This document shows positions 35,516 through 44,609 of a stretch of DNA of 64,000 bases, in pieces. Below the pieces are notes generated by a model that made no database searches, was not told the DNA's origin, and saw only the letters and a list, made by a program, of their open reading frames with translations. The translations under genes and the position numbers were made by a program. The stretch is taken from contig CAWGVL010000047.1 in the NCBI GenBank assembly GCA_963825845.1, forward strand, positions 1 through 64,000, given 5' to 3'. This stretch comes from DASQDN01 sp963825845. GTDB taxonomy: Bacteria > Acidobacteriota > Terriglobia > Bryobacterales > Bryobacteraceae. Each line of letters starts with the position of its first letter. Positions within the stretch are counted from its first letter, which is position 1.

Positions 35516-36510
35516 CGGACCTCCAGCAGATGCTCCAGCCGCCGCAACGCTTCGGCGCCACCCATCGCGATCAGCACGTCCGCGCCGCCAATCTCAGACT
35601 CGGCATCCGGGTTGAATATCATCCGGCCATCAGCCTTCCGTATCGCAAGTACGATCACACCGACCTCCTTCGTCAGTGCCATCTCCCGAAGCGTTTTCGC
35701 TACATACCTGCTGTTATCGGCAACCCGTACCTGTTCAATACCTACATCCAGGCCGATGGTGGCGAAATCGAGAAATTGGACGACATGCGGCCTTAAGATT
35801 GCCTGTGCCAGCCTCGATCCCGTAATGCTGTATGGCGCTAGAACCGTGTCCGCGCCCGCCCGTCGCATCTTCGCCTCGGCTTCTTCCTCCAGCACACGCG
35901 CCGCAATCTGCAGCCTGGGATTCAGTGTTTTCGCCGACAGTACAAGAAAAAGATTGTCCGCGTCCGAGGAAAGACTCGCGATCATCCCTTTGGCCCGATC
36001 GATTCCAACTTCACGCAGGTGCACGTCCAACGTTGCGTCCCCGGGCACGGCAATAAGGCCCGCTCTTGAGGCGCGTTCTACTTTATCCTGATCGCGTTCC
36101 AGAATGATGAATGGAACCCCGGTCCTCTGAAGTTCGTCCACGGCTCCACGTCCGACGCGGCCATATCCACACACAATGAAATGATTCTTGATGTTCTCAA
36201 TCATTCGTCTTGTCCGCCGGCGTGAGAAATATTGATTAAACTCCAGTTCGATGGCCGTTTGTGTCATCGCGCCGACTGCCAGGAATAGCCCACTAACCCC
36301 GAACAAAATCAGGAATGAGTTGAACACTCGAGCCGATCTACTCAGCGGCGTCAGTTCGAAGTAGCCCACTGTCGTAACAGTGATCAGGGCCATATAGAAT
36401 GCATCAAACAGCGAATAATGCTCGATCAGAATGAAACCGATAGTTCCAACCAGCAGTGGTACAAACACCGCCAGGATGATAATGATCAGGCGCCGACGCA
36501 GCCGCGACAT
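35512..36510 (-). CDS. Two-TM potassium-channel-like protein with RCK domain
   Basis: A 332-aa protein: TM1 (about 8-30), a pore loop with TVTTVGYFE, TM2 (about 62-85) and a cytosolic RCK/TrkA-N domain (IVCGYGRVGRGAVDEL, FIILERDQDKVERA) followed by a TrkA-C-like part. It would conduct K+ under control of NAD or other ligands bound by the RCK domain. The filter reads T-V-G-Y-F where K+ channels typically read T-V-G-Y-G, so selectivity is uncertain. One base separates it from the phosphatase gene upstream. Confidence 0.88.
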   Translation of the reverse strand: MSRLRRRLIIIILAVFVPLLVGTIGFILIEHYSLFDAFYMALITVTTVGYFELTPLSRSARVFNSFLILFGVSGLFLAVGAMTQTAIELEFNQYFSRRRTRRMIENIKNHFIVCGYGRVGRGAVDELQRTGVPFIILERDQDKVERASRAGLIAVPGDATLDVHLREVGIDRAKGMIASLSSDADNLFLVLSAKTLNPRLQIAARVLEEEAEAKMRRAGADTVLAPYSITGSRLAQAILRPHVVQFLDFATIGLDVGIEQVRVADNSRYVAKTLREMALTKEVGVIVLAIRKADGRMIFNPDAESEIGGADVLIAMGGAEALRRLEHLLEVR

Positions 36511-36511
36511 C

Positions 36512-38439
36512 TCACAGTTGACGAACCAGCAGCAATGTCATGTCGTCCTGAAGCTCATCTGAGCCGGTCCATTCCCGAACTGCGTCGGTGACCGTAGTCA
36601 CGATTTGGGACTCATCGCATTCCGCGTTCCGCAGCACCAACTCCACTAGACGCTCCTCACCGAACATCTCACCGTACGCGTTTTCAGGCTCAGTAACGCC
36701 GTCCGTGTAGAACACTAGCAGGTCGCTCGACTGCAAAACCAACCGGCTCTCCCCATATTTCGCGAATGGAAACGCGCCCACCACCATGCCATTCACTTCC
36801 AGGCGGGAGGCTTCGCCATCCCGAACGAGGATGGGCGGCAGGTGACCCGCATTCGTATAGATCAGCGCATTGGTGGTCTCATCATATACACCAAGGAAGA
36901 ACGTCGCGTACTTCTCAGGGGCGGTATCGGCGTAGAGCTGCTGGTTCAAGTGGGATACCACTCGGGACGTCGATACCGACACTCGGAAGCTTTCCTGTCC
37001 GGCTCCAGCAGCTAACTCGAGAGACCCGCGAAGCTGAGCGCGGAAGGAGGACTGGATCGTAGCCATCAACAACGCTGCCGAGATTCCCTTTCCGGCAACA
37101 TCGCCGACGACGATGGCGACGTTCGTTTCCCCAATCTGCTGATAATCGTAATAATCGCCCGATACCATACGCGCCGGGTTGCACACTGCCGTAAGCTGCA
37201 AGGACTCGACATCCGGCAGTTTCTTCGGATAGAGCTGGTTCTGAACTTCCCGGGCGATTTCAAGTTCGGTGTGAAGCCGCTCGCGCTCCTTTTCGATGAC
37301 GAGCAGACGCTCCATGTTCTGGGTCATCTGGTTGAACGACACAGCAAGTTCGCCCAACTGGTCTTTACCTCCAAGCGGGATCCTGTGCTGTAGGTCGCCT
37401 TTCATTACGCGTACCGTCCCCTCGTATAGCTCGTGCACCGCGCCGGTAATCGTCTTTGACAGAGACACACCAATCACAAGCGCGATTGCTTCGGCTACTA
37501 GAAATAGAATCGCTACCGCGAAGAACAAGATGGGTATTGTCTCGTTCGCAAAATCAACCTTCTGAGCCAGGACAGTGCGCAACACCGCGGAGGGCCGTGT
37601 TCGCATGTTGAGCCACTCGGTCTCGGTCTTCAATGGATCAGTCCAGTTCGTCGCGAGAATCGGGGCGCCCCACCAGATCTGAAAATCGAACAGGTTCGCC
37701 GGCGGAAGCAACCGGTTGCGGGACGGCTCCGGCGCATTCGGCAACGAAGGGTGAAGTAGTACTTGATTCGTAGCGATGTTGAGGATCAGCGCCTCGCCGA
37801 TGTCGGGGGACAGCGCGCCCAGGAACTCCCGTGTGATCGGGAACGTCGCCATCGCAGATTTGTTATTGTGCGCGCTAAGTGCCCATCCATACAAGAGCCC
37901 GTCCCCGGATCATTAACCCGCTTCCCTGCGGCCAGTCGGAAGGTGGAGCTTCCATCTTTGCGGTTCGCGGATACGTCCGACGTTCCGCGGTCGCGTACTG
38001 ACACCTGAATTCCTGGGAAGCGGGCTTCCAAATATGGGGCGAAATTTGACACCCAATCTCCAGGTTCGCCGCCGTCTTGCGCGAGGAACTCGACACTCGA
38101 GCCAAGACTGGATGTTCGTCTCTCCAGTTCCGACGTGACCAGATGAACGGAGATTTGGCCCCCGACCAGCGCAACAGCCAACCCCGCAAGGAGCGATATC
38201 AAAATGATCGGGTACAACCGCGATGAAGAAATACGCGACGATCAGGCGGTTTCGGAGTCGCCAAAGCATGCTTTTGACAACTGCACGAGAGATTCGGATC
38301 GCCAACCAGCAACCGAGGAGCGAGAGCAGTAGCTTCCGCAGCCCGCAACAGGACCGGTCGCGCCCGACATCGCGAGCACGATATAAACAGCCAGCGTGAT
38401 GCCGAAGGCAATCTCCAGCCGGCCAATTCGTACGGTCAT
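36512..38439 (-). CDS. Membrane PP2C-type serine phosphatase with HAMP (RsbU-like; frameshifted N-terminus)
   Basis: A signalling protein of about 640 residues. It begins MTVRIGRLEIAFGITLAVYI at 38439; then, through two to three frame changes (about 38350, 38200, 37890), RLIVAYFFIAVVP, ISLLAGLAVALVGGQI (TM), a periplasmic sensor part, a second TM (ETIPILFFAVAILFLVAEA), a HAMP linker (LGELAVSFNQMTQNMERL), and the SpoIIE/PP2C catalytic domain (REVQNQLYPKKLPDVESL, VSGDYYDY, VVGDVAGKGISAALLM, FYTDGVTEPEN). Such proteins dephosphorylate an anti-sigma antagonist and so trigger a stress response; no such partner genes are here. From 37894 downward the frame is clean. Confidence 0.8.
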
Positions 38440-38446
38440 AGCTCCG

Positions 38447-39243
38447 TTATATGCGAGATTTCGCGATGTGAGGTGTTTCTTCTGCCGGTTCCGCAAGAGG
38501 CGATTCCGGCTGCAGATAGAGTTCCGTCAGACCTTCCTGAAGGATGCGGAAGGCAGTCTGCGGATCGTCCGCATTCCGAACAGGTGCAGGTCTTCGGACT
38601 GATCACTCCCATGCTCCACCAACGCTTCGAAGTTCACGACCTCGCGCCAGAAATCGGTGCCGTACAGAAGCAGAATAATACTTGCTCTCGATCTTCTGCG
38701 TCTGCATCAGCGTCAGCATTTCGAAAAGCTCGTCCAGCGTGCCGAAGCCGCCCGGGAAAATCACCATCGCCTTGGCCGGATATGCGAACCAGAACTTCCG
38801 CATGAAGAAGTAATGAAACTCGAACGAAAGCTCCGGAGTGATGTAACGGGTTCGGCCATTGCTCAAAGGGCAGACCGATGTTAAGGCCGATGACTTTCCG
38901 CCTGCGTCGATGGCTCCGCGGTTGGCGGCTTCCATGATTCCGGGTCCTCCGCCGGTGCAGACGACGAAGCGCCGGCTTTGATCGGCGAGGTGTTCCGACC
39001 AGTCGAGTAAAGAGCCGGGCGAGTTCCCGGGCCTCGTTGTAATAGCGCGCGAGCGGCCCGTCTTCGTGAATCCGGGCCGAACCGAAGAACACGATCGTGT
39101 CCTGAATTTTCTCGTCCGCAGATGGGACAGAGGGTGTAGATATTCGGAAAGGATGCGAAGCCCGCGCGCGTCGGTCCTTCCAGGAAATCCAGATTCTCGG
39201 TATGCAACAGGGCGTCGGTTGGGATGTTCGATTCTCGACTCAT
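38447..39243 (-). CDS. LOG-family (TIGR00730-like) nucleotide phosphoribohydrolase (frameshifted)
   Basis: A Rossmann-fold protein related to LOG, which releases cytokinin-like bases from nucleoside monophosphates (formerly 'lysine decarboxylase'). It begins MSRESNIPTDALLHTENLD. Family signatures CTGGGPGIMEAANRGA and FPGGFGTLDELFEMLTLMQ are intact though in shifting frames. The end (DDPQTAFRILQEGLTELYL to the TAA at 38447) is again in another frame. At least five indels occur in under 800 bases. It is in a string of core genes that are all damaged, so a poor stretch of assembly is suspected. It starts inside the lpxD stop (TGATG) and ends 7 bases before the phosphatase gene. Confidence 0.7.
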
Positions 39244-40274
39244 CAGGTTTCGGACGCGTGGGATTCGAGTTCTTGCACGCGTTTTTCCAATTGTCGCATC
39301 GTGCGCAAAAGCCCCGGCAGGCGTTGAAACGCGGTAATTGCGCGGAGCCATTCGCGGGTTTCGAATGCGGGGCTGCCCGGAAATGCAGCCGACCCTCGGA
39401 ACATCGCTGCCGACTCCGCTTTGCGCATAAACGACGCTGTTCTCGTGGATCGTCAAATGCCCGGAAACGCCGACCTGACCCGCAAGCAGCACGTTGCGCT
39501 CCAGCACGCTGCTGCCCGCGAGGCCCGTCTGGGCACAAATGATATTGTCTTCGCCAACCACACACGCGTGGCCGATCTGCACCAGGCTGTCGATCTTTGC
39601 GCCTCGCTTCACGCGTGTCTCGCCCACGGTCGCCCTGTCGACCGAAGTGAGGCTCTGGATCTCCACGTCATCTTCGATGACCGTCACGCCGGACTGTACG
39701 ATTTTTTCGTGCGTGCCGTCGGAGCGCTTCGCAAATCCGAAGCCGTCTCCGCCAACCACGACGCCATTGCTGCCAGAGTCACGCGATTCCCGACGCGGCA
39801 GAATTCGCGGACCGCGGCGTGAGAATGCGCCAGAAAATCGTCTCCGATCTCCGCGCCTTCATAGATCACGACGTGTGGATGCAACACGGCATTACGTCCT
39901 AGTGTGACTCCTGGACCCACGACGGCGAATGCCCCGATCGAGGCGTTCTCGCCGATTTTGGCGGTCGTGTCGAATGGATGCATTGGATGAATTCCGGCGG
40001 AGGGACTTGGCGGCTGATAAAAAAGCGCCAGAGCGCGCGCGAAATCGAGATACGGGTTCTCTGAAATCAGGCTGGTAATCGGCCCGTCCACGGGCTGAGA
40101 TGCGAGAATCGCACCTGCCTTCGTGTCTTTCACGCGGACAGCGTATTTCGGATTAGCGAGAAACGTGAGATCGTGGAAGGAGGCATATTCCATTCCGGCC
40201 ACGCCGGTGATCTCCCGTTCTCCGTCTCCGTGTACCCGGCAGCCGAGACGTTCGGCTAGTTCGCTGACCTTCAT
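39243..40274 (-). CDS. lpxD: UDP-3-O-acylglucosamine N-acyltransferase LpxD, copy 1 (frameshifted)
   Basis: About 343 residues after repair. The N-terminal uridine-binding domain (MKVSELAERLGCRVHGDGE, LTFLANPKYAVRVKDT) is followed by left-handed beta-helix hexapeptides (TTAKIGENASIGAFAVVGP). A frame change near 39760 is followed by GGDGFGFAKRSDG, VEIQSLTSVDRATVGETRV and LVQIGHACVVGEDNIICAQ (catalytic His region), another change near 39430, and a C-terminal helix RQLEKRVQELESHA. It adds the second acyl group in lipid A synthesis. Motifs are all present, favouring a functional gene with sequence errors. A second lpxD begins at 63093. Confidence 0.85.
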
Positions 40275-40376
40275 GATGTCAGTGTAGGGCGAAGTGCGCC
40301 CGCGGTTGCGGTTCCCTGACTCCGGCGAATCTGGTACGATCTTGTAATGGTTGGAATTCCCTTCCGCTTTTAATCG

Positions 40377-41029
40377 ATGCTTCCACCTAGAAATTTCCCT
40401 CCCCGCCGACCAAGAATCCGAGAAAACGTAAACGAAGCAATCCGTGCCCGGGAAGTCCGCGCGGTCTTTCCGGATGGCACGTCGAAGTCATGCCGACTTC
40501 CGCCGCTGTGCGCAAGGCGCAGGAAATGGGACTTGACCTGATCCTGATCGCGCCCACGGCCGAGCCGCCCGTCGCCAAGGCGATGGATTATGGCCAATGG
40601 CAGTACGAAAACAAGAAGAAACAGCACGACGCCAAGAGAAAGCAGCACATCATCCAGGTGAAGGAGCTGAAGTTCCGCCCCAACACCGACGACCACGATT
40701 ACGATTTCAAGAAAAACCACGCCATTCGCTTTCTCAAGGAAGGCAACCGCGTGAAGGCGGTCGTGCAGTTCCGCGGCCGCGAAATCGCGCACGTCGATCT
40801 CGGCAAGAAGCTGCTGATGCGGTTTGCCGGGACTTGCAGCAGTACGGCGCCGTCGAAGGGCAGCCGCGGCTCGAAGGCCGCAACGCGCACGTGATCATCA
40901 GTCCGGTAAGAAGGACAAGGCAAAGAGCCCGAAAGAAGAAGGCCGGCAGAGAACAGGAAACCGCGGCTCGCCGCGGATCCCCCGCCGCCTGCGCCCGAAG
41001 CGACCGGCGGCAGCTGCACTGTCGGTTAA
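40377..41029 (+). CDS. infC: Translation initiation factor IF-3 (frameshifted)
   Basis: IF-3, which keeps ribosomal subunits apart and proofreads the initiator tRNA. The N-terminal domain starts MLPPRNFPPRRPRIRENVNEAI-like at 40377 (AIRAREVRAVFPDG), then after a one-base loss near 40485 continues VMPTSAAVRKAQEMGLD, IMDYG-equivalent AKAMDYGQWQYE, KELKFRPNTDDHDYDFK, NRVKAVVQFRGREI. Another shift near 40827 leads to LQQYGAVEGQPRLEGRN and VIISP. The alanine/proline-rich tail ends about 41029. infC is essential and single-copy, so the two or three frame breaks are almost surely errors in the sequence. The exact C-terminus is uncertain. Confidence 0.85.
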
Positions 41030-41552
41030 TAAAACAGGTATTTCCGCCACTGATCGTCGCTCTTCCCGAGCAGACGCATCAGATGGCGACTGGTGTGCAG
41101 GCTGAACGGCCGAGGCGCTGCGAGCCAGTTTCATGCCCGCTTCCTCCGGCGTGCGATTCCCCTTGCGGTTATTGCAGGAATGGCAGCACGCCACCAGGTT
41201 TTCCCAGGTGGTTTCGCCGGCCGCGAGCGCGGAATCACATGATCAAGCGTCAGATCGCCGCCGGCGGAGTGCGCAGGCAGTACTGGCAAGTGTAGCGGTC
41301 GCGCATCAGGATGTTTTTGCGCGATAGGGCGCGGGTTTGATGCGGGATGCGGCGGTATTCGAGCAGCCGGATGACAGAGGGGAGCGTCAGGTTATGCGCG
41401 GGAGGAATGGATTGCAACGGGGCGTGCTCTTCTGCGGTGGCCACGCCTTTCAACACCAGCACGAGCGCGCGCCGCGCAGCACAAACGTTGATCGGCTCGT
41501 AGCTCGCGTTCAGAACGAGAACCGGTCTGCCCAAACGATCCACTACTGGCAT
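41026..41552 (-). CDS. HNH endonuclease (frameshifted)
   Basis: About 175 residues in the order VVDRLGRPVLVLNASYEP, VIRLLEYRRIPHQ, the zinc-type C-x2-C in RYTCQYCLR, then a shift near 41245 to GDLTLDHVIPRSR (the HNH-type DHVIPRS), ACCHSCNNRKGNRTPEEAG, and a further shift to PFSLHTSRHLMRLLGKSD ending at 41026. The family is a widespread, usually housekeeping-located HNH nuclease of unknown target, not a homing element here. Its TAA and the infC TAA share the bases TTAA (41026-41029). Confidence 0.8.
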
Positions 41553-41637
41553 CGACTAAGCTCCTCCAATTCGCTCCCTCTAAGAGGGTCGCTCAACTTC
41601 TAAGAGGGGCAGCCGCACGCCATTACGAGCGAACCGG

Positions 41638-42390
41638 CTAAACCCTCGTCAGACTCTTCCTTCGGTCCGCTCGAGCAAGGGTCAACACGGTCACCCGCTT
41701 CGCCCCCGCTCGTTTCAGCACCGCCGAGCAGGCGCTTGCCGTCGCGCCTGTCGTCAATACGTCGTCTATGAGCAAGACGTGTCGACCTTGCACCTCCTGA
41801 CGACGCTTTACTTCAAATGCGCCGGCGACATTCGTCCGTCGCTGCGCGCGTGTCAATCCTGCCTGCGGATCTGTTCGTTTTCGCCGCTGTAAGCTTTTCG
41901 CCAGCGGGATTCCGGTACGCTTGGCCAGGAACTTAGCCAGCAACTCCGATTGATTGAAGCCGCGCTCCAGCCGCTTGCGCCAATGCAGCGGCATTGGAAC
42001 AATCACATCGAAGTTCTGCTCTCGCGGCAGAGCTCCGTTCAGCAATCGACCAAGAGGAGAGGCCAGCGGCTTCACACCGCCGTACTTGAATACGTGAATC
42101 AGCTTCCGCAACGTCCCGTCGTATTCGCCGTACGAGTAAACGGCATCAAATCCATTCAGGCCGCTCCGGCATAGAGCACACCGGCCGTTTTCGTCGAGGG
42201 GAGCCGAGTTCAGAAAAGGACTCCGGCAATCAACGCAGAAGTACTCTGCGAGAAAAGGCTTAGGGGCGTCGAGACACGTGAGGCAGACTGGGATTCTGGA
42301 GACGTTTTCGAGGCGCTGGCCGCATACGCGGCAATCGTCAGGGAAGACGAGGTTAAACAGCGCTGAGGGGATTACCCTTACTGCGCGAGA
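41638..42390 (-). CDS. ComF-family phosphoribosyltransferase-like protein
   Basis: About 250 residues. The N-terminal zinc-finger-like part has four C-x2-C pairs (CRVCGQ, CLTCLD, CVDCRS, CALCRS) after LFNLVFPDD. The C-terminal part is a PRTase fold (FDVIVPMPLHWRKRLERGFN and the PRPP-binding VLLIDDVLTTGATA). ComF homologues take part in DNA uptake or are linked to primosome function. The frame has no standard start near the conserved beginning; the first is a TTG at 42111 that would remove the zinc part, so an indel or unusual start upstream of about 42370 is suspected. The coordinate of the start is therefore approximate. Confidence 0.75.
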   Translation of the reverse strand, partial: SRAVRVIPSALFNLVFPDDCRVCGQRLENVSRIPVCLTCLDAPKPFLAEYFCVDCRSPFLNSAPLDENGRCALCRSGLNGFDAVYSYGEYDGTLRKLIHVFKYGGVKPLASPLGRLLNGALPREQNFDVIVPMPLHWRKRLERGFNQSELLAKFLAKRTGIPLAKSLQRRKRTDPQAGLTRAQRRTNVAGAFEVKRRQEVQGRHVLLIDDVLTTGATASACSAVLKRAGAKRVTVLTLARADRRKSLTRV

Positions 42391-42494
42391 ATCGATGTGC
42401 GACGTAACTGTTTTTAGCCATCGAGTGGGGAAGATCCACCTCCACCGAGCAAAAACATTCTAGCACGTTATTGATCGGACTTGCAGACACTCCC

Positions 42495-42540
42495 CTGTAG
42501 CTGTAGCTGTAGCTGTAGCTGTAGCTGTAGCTGTAGCTGT
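42495..42540. repeat. Hexanucleotide tandem repeat (CTGTAG)7.7
   Basis: Seven perfect copies of CTGTAG plus CTGT, directly downstream (minus sense) of comF's upstream region and 3 bases from the stop of the PhoPQ-related gene. It is out of any gene. A microsatellite of this purity usually marks recent slippage. Confidence 0.95.
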
Positions 42541-42542
42541 CG

Positions 42543-43907
42543 CTAGCGCTTCGGCTCGAAAGGTGGATACGGCAGGGTGTCTGGAACCACGCGAACGGCA
42601 GATGTCACTTTCAGCGGGTACTTCCCGACCGCAGGGTATGTCAACTCGACAAAGTACGCGGACCAGCCCGTATCAGGCTTGTCGACCTTCGCCACCCACT
42701 CTCCGCGTTTCGGGCTCTGAACGGGTGAATCCTTCCACGACCGCCCGATCGTATCCACCCGAAAATCCCGAGCCTTGGGATTCGTCGCTTGCCACAGTTT
42801 CACCGCCGAGGGTTCACCCGAAGCCTTGACGCGAATCGTTCCGTCGTTCTCGAACTTCCAAGTTACTTTGGGCCGGGCGCGCTCATTCAGAAAGGCATCG
42901 TAGTACGCCTGAACATTGTCGAAAGCGTCGGTGCCCCGCATTGAATGCTCGCTATTCGGTACGTATCGCAGATACTTCTCACCCTTTAGATCGTCGAAGT
43001 AGAACTGCGAGGAATCCGGCAGAAAGAACTGATCCCCAGTGGCATTCACCAAATACTTCGGGATCGTCAGCCGGTCCCGATACTCATATGGATCCTCGAT
43101 TTTCATCAGAGCGCGATATTCGGGCGTGCCCTGCCAATCGGTTATCTTCATATCCACATAGTCCTTGATCGCAGGAGCCCAAAACCCATAGGCCTGCCAG
43201 TGATGTCGAAACGAAGCCTCAACATTGAGCAGGTCAATGACGATCGGAATGATGGCCGTGACACGCTTATCAACTGCGGCCGTGGCCCATGTCGTCCACC
43301 CCCGCTTGGAGGCGCCGGAGACCACAAACTTATCGACGACTACCTTACCGCCCGCTTCGCTCGCGCAGAATGCCGTCACGGTGTCCATCGCTCGAACCGC
43401 GCTCTTCGTCATCGGCAGTCGCGCCGGCCATTTCTCATCGCCACCTCGTAGGAATTTGTCCCATGAGTATGCGATCAACTCATCCTCTACCCGTCCCTTG
43501 CTCTCCCCTGCAAACACGATCGGTTGATTCGGAACCATTCGCAACTCCGTTACAACCGTACCCGTATCGATGGCCATCGACGTCAGATTCGCCGGGGGTT
43601 GCGCCGGCGCGTTAGATCCGTTCGCTCCACCGGTGATGAACAGCAGACCAGTAGAATGCTTCAGTTCCTTCGGCTTGATAATCGTGACCCAGTGGCGCCA
43701 CTCCGGCCGGTCCACCTCGGCAGCCGAGCGCCATGTTTGGGACGTCATGTCCAGCACGTACGCCGTGTACCCGTCGCCTGAAAGCGTCTTTATGACCTCA
43801 AATCTATAGCTCGGATCAGGGGACGCGACATACCGGTCCAGCGCAGTCTGCTTTTCGGCTGTGAGTATTTGGGTGAGAAATAAACAAATCAGGAGCGCTC
43901 GGAGCAC
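42543..43907 (-). CDS. PhoPQ-activated pathogenicity-related (PqaA-type) protein
   Basis: A 454-aa exported protein of the PhoPQ_related family (alpha/beta-hydrolase fold). The signal peptide MLRALLICLFLTQILTA is followed by LDRYVASPDPSYRFEV, the tryptophan-rich WRHWVTIIKP, FITGGANGSNAPA, and the nucleophile-like elbow FVVSGASKRGWTTW, typical for the family, with an Asp/His pair plausible in NATGDQFFLPDSS and PNSEHSMRGTDAF. Activity and substrate are unproven in bacteria; esterase or peptidase activity has been suggested for the fold. Despite the family name there is no PhoPQ system in view. Confidence 0.9.
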   Translation of the reverse strand: MLRALLICLFLTQILTAEKQTALDRYVASPDPSYRFEVIKTLSGDGYTAYVLDMTSQTWRSAAEVDRPEWRHWVTIIKPKELKHSTGLLFITGGANGSNAPAQPPANLTSMAIDTGTVVTELRMVPNQPIVFAGESKGRVEDELIAYSWDKFLRGGDEKWPARLPMTKSAVRAMDTVTAFCASEAGGKVVVDKFVVSGASKRGWTTWATAAVDKRVTAIIPIVIDLLNVEASFRHHWQAYGFWAPAIKDYVDMKITDWQGTPEYRALMKIEDPYEYRDRLTIPKYLVNATGDQFFLPDSSQFYFDDLKGEKYLRYVPNSEHSMRGTDAFDNVQAYYDAFLNERARPKVTWKFENDGTIRVKASGEPSAVKLWQATNPKARDFRVDTIGRSWKDSPVQSPKRGEWVAKVDKPDTGWSAYFVELTYPAVGKYPLKVTSAVRVVPDTLPYPPFEPKR

Positions 43908-43983
43908 GGTTCTTCGTCCTTTCTACGCGTTTATTCGATAGGGCGCCGAGAACAGATACTACCACGAACATTTTCGACAACCT

Positions 43984-44553
43984 ATGAAAAGATCGTTATT
44001 GTCAGGCTTACTGCTGTCACAGATCGGGCTGTTTGCTGTCGAACCGGCTCGATATGAGTTCAAGGTTTTAGCCACTTCGAAAACGTCGACCATGGAGAAG
44101 GAGATGAACAACGCCGCCGAGGCGGGGTACTCGTTCCAAGGCGTCATGGGAGGCGAGACAGCGTTCGGCGGCAAAGAAGTAGTGGTAATCATGGGCCGGA
44201 CGGCGGGCCGGAAGCTAAGAACCTATAAACTCCTCGCCGCCAATAAGACATCCACGCTCGAGAAGGAAATGCAGGACGCCGCCGATGCAGGTTACGAGTA
44301 CAAGGGACAAACAATTTTCGAATCCGCGTTCGGTGGCCGTGAAGTCAGCGTGATTATGGAGCGCGATCTGGAATCGTCATCGAAAGGAACGAGATATAGA
44401 TTGATTGCCACAGCACGTACGTCCACGCTTGAGAAAGAGCTCGCGGAGTCAGGCGTCCAAGGCTACGCTGTCGTCGGAATGACCGTATCAAAGACTGCAT
44501 TCGGCGGTAACGAGGTTGTAAGCATCCTTAAGCGCGCCGGCTCCGCAGAGTAG
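43984..44553 (+). CDS. Secreted protein with three DUF4177-like repeats
   Basis: A 189-aa protein. After a signal peptide (MKRSLLSGLLLSQIGLFA) come three tandem repeats of about 47-50 residues, each with Y-x-(F/L)-x-(V/L)-(L/I)-A, then (K/R)TST-(M/L)-EKE-(M/L), then a G-Y, then the strongly kept (T/S)AFGG-x-E-V closing strand. The repeats start near residues 24, 80 and 134 and resemble the small DUF4177 fold. Usually that domain occurs once. No catalytic residues are seen; a ligand-binding or scaffolding role in the periplasm is a guess. Confidence 0.75.
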   Translation: MKRSLLSGLLLSQIGLFAVEPARYEFKVLATSKTSTMEKEMNNAAEAGYSFQGVMGGETAFGGKEVVVIMGRTAGRKLRTYKLLAANKTSTLEKEMQDAADAGYEYKGQTIFESAFGGREVSVIMERDLESSSKGTRYRLIATARTSTLEKELAESGVQGYAVVGMTVSKTAFGGNEVVSILKRAGSAE

Positions 44554-44609
44554 TGTGTACGAAATAGCTGCCATTTTTACCGTTCGCTTCTCTCGGGATG
44601 CCGAGCGTT

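Noticed and set aside
40377..41029. Programmed frameshifting in infC
   Set aside because: No slippery heptamer was seen at the breaks, and nearby genes carry similar indels, so sequence error is simpler.
42495..42540. Possible CRISPR or attachment-site repeat
   Set aside because: The units are six bases, contiguous and without spacers: a microsatellite.
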